Assembly: GCA_002707155.1 (NCBI GenBank) | Contig: PAME01000022.1 | Location: 28,422-92,421, forward strand | Length of the DNA: 64,000 nucleotides | From: Crocinitomicaceae bacterium | GTDB taxonomy: Bacteria; Bacteroidota; Bacteroidia; Flavobacteriales_G; Salibacteraceae | Direction: 5' to 3' | In this document: piece by piece, positions 32,722 through 43,541 of the stretch | Layout: each line of letters starts with the position of its first letter | Position numbering within the stretch: the stretch's first letter is position 1 | Made by a program: the position numbers and the translations under genes | The notes under the pieces: generated by a model | Databases searched by the model: none | The model's input: the letters and a program-made list of their open reading frames with translations, nothing else | Told to the model about the DNA's origin: nothing

Positions 32722-33825
32722 TTGAATAATCAGAAACAAAATACTAGATTAAAAAAAGTGCTCTTTGGAGTATTGAATTGGGGGCTAGGACATGCGACAA
32801 GAAGCACTCCACTTATTCAACACTTAACAAACAGTGGTGTTGAGGTTGAAATTGCATCAGATGGATTAGCATTGGCGTATTTGCAACAAGAATTTCCTGC
32901 CTTAAAATTTCACAAGTTAAAAGGTTATGATATTCAATATTCAACTAATAAAAACCTGCTTTTACTTGCCCTTCTTTGCCAAATTCCAAAACTAAAAATT
33001 GCAATAGCCAGCGAACAAAAGAAGGTCAAGGAAATTTTATCTAAAGACAGTTTTGATTTAATTCTGTCGGATAATAGATATGGCTTTCGGTCTTTGGAGG
33101 TAAAAAGCTTTCTAATTAGCCATCAACTAAAATTGATAACACCTCCAATTTTTAAAGGAGTAAATAACGTGCTTTTAAAATACCAAAAAGGCTTTAAATC
33201 TATTTTTATTCCAGATTATGCAAATCAAGAAAAAAAACTGAGTGGGAAGTTATCAGAGACCAATTTACCGCACCATTTTATTCATCCAATTATTGCTTTC
33301 AGTGAACCCGTAGCAATTACGTCTGTGAAAGATATTGATTATTTAATCATCCTTTCTGGTCCTGAGCCTCAACGAACATTGCTCGAAAGAAGACTAATAG
33401 AAATAATCCCTTTAAAAGAAATTAAAGTGGTTTTAATTCGAGGAACTGAGCAACCTTTCTCCGAAAAATCCAATATAGAAACACACAATTTAGTGCAGCG
33501 AAATGAATTGGAAAAGCTAATTTATAGAAGTAAAAAATTGATTTGTCGTTCTGGGTATTCTACCATTATGGATATGCATTTTCTGCAAATCCCATGTATA
33601 CTAATCCCTACTCCTGGTCAAACTGAACAGGAATATTTGGCTGAACTATTACTGGACGACCCAAGCTTTTTAGTTACACAGCAACACCTATTGACTTCAA
33701 AAATCTTTGACTGGGAGCCAAAAAAAACAATGCAAAAAAAGCCTTTCCTTGCCCAGAAACTGGTCAATAGAAAGGCTTTTGAAGATGCTTTGTTATTAGA
33801 AGGGTTTGTTATGCCAACATCGTAA
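32722..33825 (+). CDS. GT28/MurG-like glycosyltransferase
   Basis: 367 aa, TTG start; 'GVLNWGLGHATRSTPLIQHL', 'KKLICRSGYSTIMDMHFLQIPCILIPTPGQTEQEYLAELL'. Confidence 0.82.
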   Translation: MNNQKQNTRLKKVLFGVLNWGLGHATRSTPLIQHLTNSGVEVEIASDGLALAYLQQEFPALKFHKLKGYDIQYSTNKNLLLLALLCQIPKLKIAIASEQKKVKEILSKDSFDLILSDNRYGFRSLEVKSFLISHQLKLITPPIFKGVNNVLLKYQKGFKSIFIPDYANQEKKLSGKLSETNLPHHFIHPIIAFSEPVAITSVKDIDYLIILSGPEPQRTLLERRLIEIIPLKEIKVVLIRGTEQPFSEKSNIETHNLVQRNELEKLIYRSKKLICRSGYSTIMDMHFLQIPCILIPTPGQTEQEYLAELLLDDPSFLVTQQHLLTSKIFDWEPKKTMQKKPFLAQKLVNRKAFEDALLLEGFVMPTS

Positions 33826-35053
33826 CGGGATTCTCCACAAACTGTTTGAAAGTCTGTAAGAACAATGCCCCACTGGCACCATCAACTGTTCTGTGGTCAC
33901 ACGTCAAAGTAACCTTCATTACGTTTCCAACAGCTAATTCACCATTTCTTACCACTGGTTCTTGTTTGATTGCCCCAACTGCTAGAATACATGATTCAGG
34001 TGCATTCAGAATTGAAGTAAACTGTTCAATTCCAAACATTCCAAGGTTAGATACAGTAAATGTGTTTCCTTGAAGTTCCTCTAATGATATCTTTTTCTCT
34101 TTTGCTTTTCCTGCAAATTCTTTTACTTCAGCTGATATACCTGAAAGCGACTTTTGATCTGCAAACTTCACTACAGGCACAAGCAACCCATCTTCAACTG
34201 CCATTGCAACTCCAATGCTTACATGATCGTTTTGACGAACACTTTTAGATTCTTCTATCCAAGAGGTATTCACATTAGGATGAGTTCTTAATGCTGAAGC
34301 AACTGCTTTAATTACGATGTCATTAAATGAAATCTTAACTTCAGACACTTCGTTTAAGCTCTTTCTTGCCGCGATCGTATTATCCATGTCTAAAGAAATG
34401 GTTAAGTAGAAATGAGGCGCACTAAACTGATTACTAGTTAAACTCTTAGCAATTGATTTTCTCATTTGAGAAGCTGGCACATCCGTATACGACTCTTTAG
34501 CACTTTGACCAACAGAGGAAGAAGCTGCAGGAGTATAATTATCGATATCCTTTTTAACAATTCTTCCACCATCTCCAGAACCAGATACAGAAGAGAGGTT
34601 GATTCCTTTCTCTTCTGCTAATTTCTTTGCCAACGGACTTGCTTTAAGCCGCTCATTCATAGAAGGAGTTGAGTCAGAAACAGGAGCTGATTTAGTCTCC
34701 TCTTTAGTTTCTGTTTGACTTTCTACCTCAGGCTTATCCTCTTTTTCGACTTCTGCGGGAGCTTCCGCTTTCGCATTGGACGATTCGGCATTTAATATTT
34801 CAGAAATATCTTCACCTTTCTCTCCTAATATGGCTAAAATTCCATCAACAGGGGCAACAGCTCCTTTTTCAACACCAATATGCAATAAAACTCCATCTTG
34901 AAACGACTCAAATTCCATTGTAGCCTTATCGGTTTCGATATCTGCTAAAAGTTCGCCCGATTCAACGCTATCTCCAACTTTTTTATGCCACTCCGCAACT
35001 ACACCTTCTTCCATGGTGTCACTTAGTTTGGGCATTCTTACTACTTCAGCCAT
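33809..35053 (-). CDS. pdhC: Pyruvate dehydrogenase E2 (dihydrolipoamide acetyltransferase)
   Basis: 414 aa; lipoyl domain 'LLADIETDKATMEFESF', E3/E1-binding 'ASPLAKKLAEEKGINLSSVSGSGDGGRIVKKDI', 'CDHRTVDGASGA'. Confidence 0.94.
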   Translation of the reverse strand: MAEVVRMPKLSDTMEEGVVAEWHKKVGDSVESGELLADIETDKATMEFESFQDGVLLHIGVEKGAVAPVDGILAILGEKGEDISEILNAESSNAKAEAPAEVEKEDKPEVESQTETKEETKSAPVSDSTPSMNERLKASPLAKKLAEEKGINLSSVSGSGDGGRIVKKDIDNYTPAASSSVGQSAKESYTDVPASQMRKSIAKSLTSNQFSAPHFYLTISLDMDNTIAARKSLNEVSEVKISFNDIVIKAVASALRTHPNVNTSWIEESKSVRQNDHVSIGVAMAVEDGLLVPVVKFADQKSLSGISAEVKEFAGKAKEKKISLEELQGNTFTVSNLGMFGIEQFTSILNAPESCILAVGAIKQEPVVRNGELAVGNVMKVTLTCDHRTVDGASGALFLQTFKQFVENPVTMLA

Positions 35054-35056
35054 AGT

Positions 35057-36055
35057 TTAATCTGTTACAAATGGATAATCCTCTTCAACGTATACATCTT
35101 TATATAATTCTGATGCTTCTGGCATAGCAGATTCTTCAGCAAAAGTTACTGACTCATCAACCATGTCTTTTACGTTTTGTTTAATTTCTTCTAGTTGCTT
35201 TTCGGTTGCGTACTTTTTTGTTTTAATAATTTCAAGCACCTTTTCAATTGGATCTTTTGACTGCCATTCTTTAACCTCATCTTTAGCTCTATATTTTTGA
35301 GGGTCAGACATTGAGTGGCCTTTGTATCTATAAGTTCTAATATCCAATAAATAAGGACCATTTCCTTTTCTACAATGAGTAGAAGCGCGTTCGATGGCAT
35401 CATGAACAGCTTCAACAGTCATTCCGTCAACAGACTCTGATGGCATCTCGTAGCTATCACCTATTTTTGACATATCAGTGACGTTTGTAGTTCTTTCCAC
35501 TGAAGTCCCCATTGCATAGTTATTATTCTCGATGATAAAAACTACCGGAATTTTCCAAATCATTGCCATGTTAAAGGTCTCATGCAATGCACCTTGCCTA
35601 GCTGCTCCGTCTCCAAAAGAACAAAAAGTTACATTATCATTTCCTTTGTACATATCGCCAAACGCGATACCAGCTCCCATAGGTATTTGAGCACCTACAA
35701 TGCCGTGGCCACCCATAAAGTTTAATTCTTTACTGAACATGTGCATCGAACCTCCTTTGCCCTTAGAGCAACCAGTTGATTTTCCATACAACTCAGCCAT
35801 CACATACTTTGGGTGCAACCCTAATCCTATTGGATGAACGTGATCTCTGTATGCCGTAATGTGTTTATCGCCTTTTTTACTGCCCGATACGGTTCCGGCT
35901 ACCACAGCCTCTTGACCTATATACAAGTGGCAAAAACCACCAAATTTTTGTTGGATGTACAATTGACCACACTTCTCCTCAAATTTACGCATGAGTAGCA
36001 TAGATTCGTACCATTTTAAGTATTGGGTCTTAGTGAATTTTGTTTGTTTTGCCAT
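35057..36055 (-). CDS. pdhA: Pyruvate dehydrogenase E1 component alpha subunit
   Basis: 332 aa; 'CHLYIGQEAVVAGTVSG', 'GGSMHMFS', 'CSFGDGAARQGALHETFNMAMIWKIPVVFIIENNNYAMGTS' TPP motif. Confidence 0.95.
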   Translation of the reverse strand: MAKQTKFTKTQYLKWYESMLLMRKFEEKCGQLYIQQKFGGFCHLYIGQEAVVAGTVSGSKKGDKHITAYRDHVHPIGLGLHPKYVMAELYGKSTGCSKGKGGSMHMFSKELNFMGGHGIVGAQIPMGAGIAFGDMYKGNDNVTFCSFGDGAARQGALHETFNMAMIWKIPVVFIIENNNYAMGTSVERTTNVTDMSKIGDSYEMPSESVDGMTVEAVHDAIERASTHCRKGNGPYLLDIRTYRYKGHSMSDPQKYRAKDEVKEWQSKDPIEKVLEIIKTKKYATEKQLEEIKQNVKDMVDESVTFAEESAMPEASELYKDVYVEEDYPFVTD

Positions 36056-36146
36056 GTTACTATTCTTCGTTTGCGTTGAGCAAATTTATATAATTAGGTC
36101 TTTAGCTCAGAACTAAATATCGATAGTTATAAAAACCTTTGAAACC

Positions 36147-36632
36147 TTAGCTTTTCAAGCCTTTACTTGAAAATCTAAATGGCAACAGTTGCTTTACTCC
36201 ATTGGTTTTAATTACTCCGGCATCAGACCCCATAATTACAGAAATAGCTTGCTTGGAAATTTCTTCATATTCGGCAATTACTTGTCGACAAGCGCCGCAA
36301 GGTGAAACTACCTCATCAACTATGAAGTTTTTAGAATACGCATAAATGGCTACTGATTCAATTTTTTGTTTTGGATATGAGGAGTGTGCTGAAAAAAGGG
36401 CGACTCGCTCTGCACACAGTCCTGACGGATAAGCTATGTTCTCTTGATTTGTACCAAGAATAACTTTCCCATTCTCTAATCGAACAGCAGCGCCTACATT
36501 AAAACCAGAATAAGGCGCGTAGGCATTTTGACTAATTCTTTTTGCTTCAAGAAATAATACTTTATCTATATCCGATAATTCAGAAGCATTTGAGTATTCT
36601 TCAAATTCGCATTCTATGACCTGCTTTTTCAT
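36147..36632 (-). CDS. cdd: Cytidine deaminase
   Basis: 161 aa; 'AYAPYSGFNVGAAVRLENG', 'ENIAYPSGLCAERVALF', 'VSPCGACRQVIAEYE'. Confidence 0.94.
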   Translation of the reverse strand: MKKQVIECEFEEYSNASELSDIDKVLFLEAKRISQNAYAPYSGFNVGAAVRLENGKVILGTNQENIAYPSGLCAERVALFSAHSSYPKQKIESVAIYAYSKNFIVDEVVSPCGACRQVIAEYEEISKQAISVIMGSDAGVIKTNGVKQLLPFRFSSKGLKS

Positions 36633-37114
36633 GCTTCAGATTTATAGACCAATGCAACGGCATAGGCTTTAACCCCCTCTTCTCTTCCAACGAAACTCAA
36701 TTTTTCACTAGTGGTAGCTTTAATAGATATCTCGCTGGTATTAACAGAAAGTAACGGAGCCATAGTTTTTTGCATTTGCTCAATATGAGGATTTATTTTT
36801 GGCTGCTCCATTACTATTGTCGCATCTATATTTCCTAGCCGGTATCCATTTTTATTTAAGATATAACCTACCTCTTTAAGTAGTAGCTTACTGTCTGCTC
36901 CTTTAAATTTTGGATCAGTATCTGGAAAATGGTACCCTATATCTCTAAGATTAGCTGCTCCTAAAATGGCATCGCAAATGGCGTGAATTAAAACGTCCGC
37001 ATCTGAGTGTCCTACTGTCCCTAAATGGTATTCCAGCTTTATTCCACCTAGCCAAAGCTCTTCACCCTGCGATAACTGGTGAATATCATACCCAAAGCCT
37101 ATTCTGAAGTTCAT
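36629..37114 (-). CDS. ispF: 2-C-methyl-D-erythritol 2,4-cyclodiphosphate synthase
   Basis: 161 aa; 'FRIGFGYDIHQLSQGEELWLGGIKLEYHLGTVGHSDADVLIHAICDAILGAANLRDIGYHFPDTDP'. Confidence 0.97.
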   Translation of the reverse strand: MNFRIGFGYDIHQLSQGEELWLGGIKLEYHLGTVGHSDADVLIHAICDAILGAANLRDIGYHFPDTDPKFKGADSKLLLKEVGYILNKNGYRLGNIDATIVMEQPKINPHIEQMQKTMAPLLSVNTSEISIKATTSEKLSFVGREEGVKAYAVALVYKSEA

Positions 37115-38491
37115 TTATGCACCTCCACCAGCAGCACCACCAGCAGGAACTGCAGAACCTGATTTATCTTCATTAAAGTTGAAGATTAGAGTGAATCTGA
37201 GGGTATTTTGAAGCGGAGATTGAACTCCTCGCTGTCCAAAATATGCTGGTATTAAATATGAAAAGTCTAAACCAAGCACTTTATATCTTAAACCGGCACC
37301 TAAGGTGAAGTATTTTCTATTTCCCTTCAACTCATGCTCCCAAAAATATCCCGTTCTTATCGCAAATAAATCATCGTACCAATATTCTAGACCTGTTCCG
37401 AAGTTTATCTCTCTCATCTCCTCTCTGAAAACACTTCCTTGTTCAATTTCGTAAGTTCCATCGCCTGTTATAATGGCATCTCCATTTTCATCGCGAATCA
37501 CATTTCCTGGAGCATCACCAAATGAACCAACCATTCCTTCAACAACGGGACGATTTGGGTCTTTGCCCGCTCCAATAACAAAATTATTGCCCTCAGTAAC
37601 GAAGTTTCCATTTGCGTCTCTCAAGTACGTTGGAGGTGTTGGAACTAGCAATTTATTGAAGTCCGTATGAATTGAAATCTTATTATACTTATCTATGTGA
37701 TAGGTAAATCGGGGTCCAATTCTTAAATTAATTGGCAGAAAATCTTTTTCAGTAGAATTTGAATACGAAACCTTACCGCCAATATTGTTTATAGACATTC
37801 CAGCTGCCCATTCTGCTTTTCTATCACCAAGTTTAAACTTCTCCGATTGATAATACAAGGAGATATCCGATGCAACTGTTTGACCAGGCTTTGTATCTGC
37901 ACCAGCCACGGTAATGCCACCAGTAAGGTTTGAATGAATATATTTAAAACTAACTCCCCCTGAAAAATTATCTGAAAATTTAGCAGCAACACTTCCGTTT
38001 ATTGCAAATTCATTTGGCCTAAATTGAGTTAAGTTAGCACCAGTGTTATCGGTAAATTGAATATCGCCAAGACTGAAATATTTTATACCTCCACCGAAGG
38101 TTATAATTTTATTAAGGTTGTAAAAAAACGTGAAATAACTCAAACTAATGTCAGGTACTAAGTTCCTTAACCAAGGCGTATAGCCCATTGCAAAACCATA
38201 TTTCTCATCAATGAATGCAAGTTTTGAAGCATTCCAGTGCATAGCATTAATATCTGGACTTGTCGCAACTCCAGCATCACCCATCGCGCCATGCCGAGAA
38301 TCAGGCGATATTAATAAAAAAGGAACCGCAGTGGTTATAGTATTCAATCTGGCCTCATCAGCCTGTGAACCGTTGATTTCTCCAGTTGATATAGTTCCTT
38401 GACTTACTTGACCAGAAGAAGTATAACCCAAAACGGTTAGTACTCCAGCAATTAGTAAAGCGACTAAATTGTTCTTTTTTATAATTTCCAT
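37115..38491 (-). CDS. porV: Type IX secretion outer membrane protein PorV (LptO)
   Basis: 'TAVPFLLISPDSRHGAMGDAGVATSPDINAMHWNASKLAFIDEKYGFAMGYTPWLRNLVPDISLSYF'; adjacent to porU. Likely start 38491. Confidence 0.93.
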   Translation of the reverse strand: MEIIKKNNLVALLIAGVLTVLGYTSSGQVSQGTISTGEINGSQADEARLNTITTAVPFLLISPDSRHGAMGDAGVATSPDINAMHWNASKLAFIDEKYGFAMGYTPWLRNLVPDISLSYFTFFYNLNKIITFGGGIKYFSLGDIQFTDNTGANLTQFRPNEFAINGSVAAKFSDNFSGGVSFKYIHSNLTGGITVAGADTKPGQTVASDISLYYQSEKFKLGDRKAEWAAGMSINNIGGKVSYSNSTEKDFLPINLRIGPRFTYHIDKYNKISIHTDFNKLLVPTPPTYLRDANGNFVTEGNNFVIGAGKDPNRPVVEGMVGSFGDAPGNVIRDENGDAIITGDGTYEIEQGSVFREEMREINFGTGLEYWYDDLFAIRTGYFWEHELKGNRKYFTLGAGLRYKVLGLDFSYLIPAYFGQRGVQSPLQNTLRFTLIFNFNEDKSGSAVPAGGAAGGGA

Positions 38492-38528
38492 AATAAAAGT
38501 CTGCAAATATAAGGTTTGTCACCTTTAC

Positions 38529-41500
38529 TTAATGCAGTATTACAAGTTTCTCAAACTTATCGGCAATATCGCCATTGGGTGATTTAACGTATACTTTATA
38601 GACATAAACACCCTTCCCTATTTTATCTCCAAAATCATCCAACCCATTCCAATTAATTGGCCCTAATCTAAACCCTTTTGAATTATAGTTACCATCAATT
38701 GTCTTAACCACTTTACCCGAAATAGTAAACACTTGTATTCTGACAAACAAATCCTGATTAGGATGATTGTGCTCTAAATAGAAGTCGGTATTTGTAGTGA
38801 AAGGGTTGGGGTAATTTAGCACATGGTCAAGAGCTAGTTCCTCACTTTGAGAAACAACAAAGGCAATATCAGCAGTTGAAGAGTTATTATATACATCCCA
38901 TGCCTTTAATTGGAGCGTGTGATTTCCTTCGCTTAAATCAGATAGAGGATAATTAACTACCCCTTTTTGATACGAGTTTAATTCCGTCTCATAATATTCA
39001 TTTAAAACAATTTGATCTACTGTATTAGCATCAATAGTTGCCGCTATATCGTGCCCCACACCACTGCCTGTGGTATTAATACCGTTTAAATCAAATAATT
39101 TAGCGTAAATGTTAGGACTTTCGTCAGTCATTCCTCCATTAACAAAAGTGCTATCGTTCATAAACAAATTTATTTGAGGGCCTAGTTTATCTTCAGCAGC
39201 TTTCGGATTTTTACCGCCAACGACAGCTGACATATCAAATCCATTTGCGTCGACAATACCATTATCTGCATAAAAACTAATTTTACCCAAGCCATAACTA
39301 TAATCAATATCTTTAGGTACAACAAATGAGAAGGAAAACTTTCCGTCTTTTACTGAAGCCTTTCCTCGAAACAAAACACTGGTTCTCACCTTAAAATCTA
39401 ATGCTCCTCTTTGGACATCATCATTATTTAATGTTTTGAGATTCTTTTCTTTGTCAAATACGGTGGGATAAACAATTCCATTAAAATCCTTTAGTAGCTC
39501 GTTTGTTTTCCGATTTCTAACCTCGCCTGTTATTGTAACTAAATCTAGGGCTCGTATTGTATCCGGAATTGATGTTGCCACCACTTTTTCTTGAGGGTAA
39601 GCAAGGCGAACCGCTGGATCTCCTAATAATGCGAAAACCCTGCTGTTTAAAGATGTTTGAACGGCTTTTGTTAATCGAGCTAAATCGCCCAATCTTGGGT
39701 ATTCGTCGTATTCATCGTAAGCAACTTCATTAAATTTTTGAGCAAGTGCAAAGTTTGGAGTAGAATATACCAATCTAGTGGTCGTTAGCAAAGCTATTCC
39801 ACCTCCATCTGGATTTAAGAAAACAAATTCGCCTGCGGATGTTCTTTTAGGGTCATCAAACCTGCTAAATTCGCATGTTGCGGTAATTAGCAGTGGCATG
39901 TTATTAATGTTATCCCATTTGTTAATTTGAGATACTTCTAAAATTCTTTCATGCGCCCAACCCAACTCACCGCCGTGACCTAAATAATTCATGGTAAGAG
40001 ACCCCCGCTGAACAGCATCATCAACTGCTTTATTAACATCAGGATATCTGTGTCCGCCCGGTGTTGCACGCTGAGGATAGGCATCAGCCAATACTTTAAC
40101 TACATTATATCTTGGAAAAACAGTATCAACTTCAGTTGAAAGTTTATCCACTTGTATCATATGGCTATTTCGATCTTCATCATCGGCAATAAAAGTCAAT
40201 TTATTTCTCCATGGGCCAAATGAAGCATCGCTGTAATAGTTTCTAACCTTGGTTACAGCATCAGAGGCTTGTCGGGCAGTTTTCACAGGAAACCGTCCTA
40301 CTCCAACTTCCATAATCCCTTCGGTAATAGAGCCACTATAATCTGGAGATAAATACCCAATGTAGTCATCAGTCGCTATTGACGAAGTGGGTGATAAAGA
40401 TTCAACAGTTTGATAAATCGGAATGTAATTCGTATTGCCTGAAACACGATTTTTAAAATCATACGATGCATCACCAAAAAGCAAAACATAGCGAGGTCCT
40501 GTAGTATTTTCAGCGGTCTCTTTTAAAAATCTAAGGTAATTTTTAATGGCAGACAGGTCTTGTCGGCCGCCACTGAATTCATTATAAACTTGCCTAATGT
40601 CAACGACGATAGTAGTCAGTTCATCTGCATCTCTGTGCAGTTCAGCTAGCTCTTCAGCCTGACCAAAAAATTCGTTCGGAGAAATTATTACCATATCAAT
40701 AGGGCTGGAAGGTCTCAAATGCAAGTCCTGGTTATCAACTATAGAAAAGTTTGAAGGAACCTTCAAATTATTAGGATCAAAGACAATATACTCACTGGTA
40801 TCTCCTCCTCTTGAATTAAACCGGGCTTTGCCGTTTGATAAGGAAAACTGAACATTTTTAGGACTCAATGGGGTACTGATATTCCAAATTTGCACATCTG
40901 CTCTTGGAGCAGCTAGCTCATAGCTAAAATTGTTTGCTTGGTTAAATGTTGAAATATTTCGGAAAGCCATCTGACCTCCAGAAAACGTCAAACTTCTTTT
41001 ACAGTTTACCATAACTTTATCCAACCAAGCCTGAGATTCGCCATTGACTTTTGAAAAGTCTAGAAAAACGGAAATTTTACTTCCAGTTGGTTTTCCACTA
41101 AAAGAAAAGCTATTATAAATAGCGTACTTATCCGTATAATCACCACTTACACTTCCCCCATTATAGCTGCCGTTACCTATAGAGCCTGCAGATGCTGTCA
41201 AGGTACTATTTGAATTTAGTGAACGAACCGCTGAATTAACTCGAACCGTTGCATCTTTTGTCCTTATGATGTTTGGGAAATTAAAATCAATCGAATAGGC
41301 TGTTGTTGCATTAAAGTGCTCCCCAAACCATATTCTACCACTTGAAATAAGGTTTGTATTTTCCAACTCATGCACATCATAATCATCAAAATCATTGATA
41401 ATAGATCCCCCTGCTGCAGAAAGTTGATTGGTTATTGCAGGAACTACAGCAGATGAGTTAAACGAAATAAAGAAATAACTGGAGTCAGAGTAGATATTAT

Positions 41501-42308
41501 GGGTGTATACATATTCTTCACCTTCTAATTGCCAATCATGCGGCCCTGGAATATAAAAAACTGCATAATCTCCTTTATCAATTTTCTCATCTTGAGCACC
41601 TCTTGTGAATATCGGTACTTGAGTTAGGTCGTCTATAGGTGCAGTGTTGTTTTTTTCAGAAAGCATTCCACCTTCCGCAGCAAATACTTTTAGCGCGTTT
41701 AAGTTAGTCACTAATGGGTTAAAGCCCAATCTTTGAAAAAAAGCATAATCCAACTTTACCATTCCGGAATTTGCGACACCAATTTTATACCATGTGCCAC
41801 TAGATAATACACTATTCCGTTTCCATGAAACCCGAGACCCATAAGAATTTGCCGTTTTGCTGTAGTTAATTGAGATTGATTGTATTTTTTTAATCTCTCC
41901 AGATTCCTTTACAAATGGTATGAAACTAATTGAAACCATCGTTTTGCCAGAAGCATACTGTGACACTAGTTTAAAGTTTGGCTTATTCCCAATATCCGCA
42001 GTAAATGGCCTGACCACTTGAAGCTCTTCGATTGATAAAGGGACTGTTATCAATTCAAAGCTCTCGATTCCCTCAGCTTTAAATCTGCTGGAATGAGCAT
42101 GTTGTAAAGTAACACGTGGCAATGCGCTTCGCTCTAGTTCATAAGAAGCGCCTTCTAAAAAAATATATTTCTTATGGTCATGCTCAAAAGTTTGGTCAGT
42201 TACAATTTGCCCCCAATTGAACTTTGCCTCAATTTGAGATACAGCAGCATTTGTGAGCAATAGTGCAAAGGCAAAAATTAAAGGTTTTAAAAAATTATCT
42301 CGAAGCAT
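38529..42308 (-). CDS. porU: Type IX secretion system sortase PorU
   Basis: ~1260 aa; C25 peptidase region 'YLGHGGELGWAHERILEVSQINKWDNINNMPLLITATCEFSRFDDP', C-terminal 'NYPNPFTTNT...GKGVYVYKVYVKS'. Signal peptide starts at 42308 (MLRDNFLKPLIFAFALLLTNAAVSQ). Confidence 0.94.
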   Translation of the reverse strand: MLRDNFLKPLIFAFALLLTNAAVSQIEAKFNWGQIVTDQTFEHDHKKYIFLEGASYELERSALPRVTLQHAHSSRFKAEGIESFELITVPLSIEELQVVRPFTADIGNKPNFKLVSQYASGKTMVSISFIPFVKESGEIKKIQSISINYSKTANSYGSRVSWKRNSVLSSGTWYKIGVANSGMVKLDYAFFQRLGFNPLVTNLNALKVFAAEGGMLSEKNNTAPIDDLTQVPIFTRGAQDEKIDKGDYAVFYIPGPHDWQLEGEEYVYTHNIYSDSSYFFISFNSSAVVPAITNQLSAAGGSIINDFDDYDVHELENTNLISSGRIWFGEHFNATTAYSIDFNFPNIIRTKDATVRVNSAVRSLNSNSTLTASAGSIGNGSYNGGSVSGDYTDKYAIYNSFSFSGKPTGSKISVFLDFSKVNGESQAWLDKVMVNCKRSLTFSGGQMAFRNISTFNQANNFSYELAAPRADVQIWNISTPLSPKNVQFSLSNGKARFNSRGGDTSEYIVFDPNNLKVPSNFSIVDNQDLHLRPSSPIDMVIISPNEFFGQAEELAELHRDADELTTIVVDIRQVYNEFSGGRQDLSAIKNYLRFLKETAENTTGPRYVLLFGDASYDFKNRVSGNTNYIPIYQTVESLSPTSSIATDDYIGYLSPDYSGSITEGIMEVGVGRFPVKTARQASDAVTKVRNYYSDASFGPWRNKLTFIADDEDRNSHMIQVDKLSTEVDTVFPRYNVVKVLADAYPQRATPGGHRYPDVNKAVDDAVQRGSLTMNYLGHGGELGWAHERILEVSQINKWDNINNMPLLITATCEFSRFDDPKRTSAGEFVFLNPDGGGIALLTTTRLVYSTPNFALAQKFNEVAYDEYDEYPRLGDLARLTKAVQTSLNSRVFALLGDPAVRLAYPQEKVVATSIPDTIRALDLVTITGEVRNRKTNELLKDFNGIVYPTVFDKEKNLKTLNNDDVQRGALDFKVRTSVLFRGKASVKDGKFSFSFVVPKDIDYSYGLGKISFYADNGIVDANGFDMSAVVGGKNPKAAEDKLGPQINLFMNDSTFVNGGMTDESPNIYAKLFDLNGINTTGSGVGHDIAATIDANTVDQIVLNEYYETELNSYQKGVVNYPLSDLSEGNHTLQLKAWDVYNNSSTADIAFVVSQSEELALDHVLNYPNPFTTNTDFYLEHNHPNQDLFVRIQVFTISGKVVKTIDGNYNSKGFRLGPINWNGLDDFGDKIGKGVYVYKVYVKSPNGDIADKFEKLVILH

Positions 42309-42486
42309 TCTCAACTCACAAATATTTTGACAGGGTTTCGTAAATGGCAAAAGTCGTACTCTGAACGACGTGAATTTGTAATTATTGTATAAAAAAAGCT
42401 TAATGCTTTATTTACCTAGATTTCAAAATTAAGTTTTCAAAAACAAAATATTTCGTATAATTGCTGACAAGATAAGCGAAATATAT

Positions 42487-43491
42487 ATGTCGAATAGACT
42501 TTTTATAAGAGTCATATTAGTTTGGTGCAGTTTGATGAGTGTGGTGGAATATGGCTTTTCGCAAGATCCTATCTACTCTCAATTTTACGCCAACCCATTG
42601 TATCTAAATCCGGCGCTAGCAGGCGTTGAGCGATGTCCTAGATTTGCTATGAACTATCGCAATCAGTGGCCTGGTATTGCCAACGGAGGTGGAAACTATG
42701 TAACGTACTCCGCTTCATATGACCAACACGTTGACGCAATAAGCGGCGGGCTTGGTATATTGTTAATGCATGACCGTGAAGGTGTTTCTGGTATTTTTAA
42801 GACAACTAGGGCAAGTGCAATCTACAGTTATAATGTTGCCGTTAATAGAAAACTTTCTCTCCGTTTTGGTGGTGAAGCCACTTATTTCAACAAAGCCATT
42901 GATTGGGATCAGCTCACTTTTGGGGATATGATTGACGAGCGTTATGGTTTCATTTATCCAACTCAAGAAACACCTATAAGAACAAGTGTTCAGGGAGTGG
43001 ATTTCTCTGCGGGAGCAGTGGCTTACACAAAAAACTTTTATGGTGGTCTAGCTGTACATCATTTAACAGAACCTAAAGAAACTTTTCTTACCGGTGACGA
43101 AACAGCTCTTCCAAGAAAAGTAACAGCACATGCTGGATGGGTAATTCCCATTAACAAAAGATACCCAGATGAAGGTGCTGTATCTCCTAACATAATGTTT
43201 CAACAACAGGGAGGCGAGTTTTCTTTAGATCCTAATGCAAGACAATTCTATTTAGGAATGTATGCATACAAAGGCCCATTAGTAGCCGGTCTTTGGTATA
43301 GACCTGGAGATGCATTTGTGCCAATGATTGGTATTCATACAGATTATGTGCGATTTGGTTATAGTTATGATATTACAGTTTCTAAACTAACAAACAGGAG
43401 TGGTGGCTCTCATGAGGTTTCATTAGCACTATTATTTGATTGTAAACCTCAAAGAACAAGGTTTAGACCAATTGCTTGCCCTAAATTTTAA
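42487..43491 (+). CDS. PorP/SprF family type IX secretion membrane protein
   Basis: 334 aa; 'QDPIYSQFYANPLYLNPALAGVERCPRFAMNYRNQWPGI'; precedes gldJ. Confidence 0.92.
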   Translation: MSNRLFIRVILVWCSLMSVVEYGFSQDPIYSQFYANPLYLNPALAGVERCPRFAMNYRNQWPGIANGGGNYVTYSASYDQHVDAISGGLGILLMHDREGVSGIFKTTRASAIYSYNVAVNRKLSLRFGGEATYFNKAIDWDQLTFGDMIDERYGFIYPTQETPIRTSVQGVDFSAGAVAYTKNFYGGLAVHHLTEPKETFLTGDETALPRKVTAHAGWVIPINKRYPDEGAVSPNIMFQQQGGEFSLDPNARQFYLGMYAYKGPLVAGLWYRPGDAFVPMIGIHTDYVRFGYSYDITVSKLTNRSGGSHEVSLALLFDCKPQRTRFRPIACPKF

Positions 43492-43541
43492 TTCATATTA
43501 TACTATTATATTTGAAGCGACGTTATCTAAAAAATTTGGAT

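Noticed and set aside
33809-33825. 17-nt convergent overlap between the GT28-like gene and pdhC (and the 6-nt murF/glyS overlap)
   Set aside because: Short convergent 3' overlaps are common in compact bacterial genomes.
35057-36055. Missing E1 beta next to pdhA as a sign of gene loss
   Set aside because: E1 subunit genes are often unlinked; absence from this window alone does not support loss.
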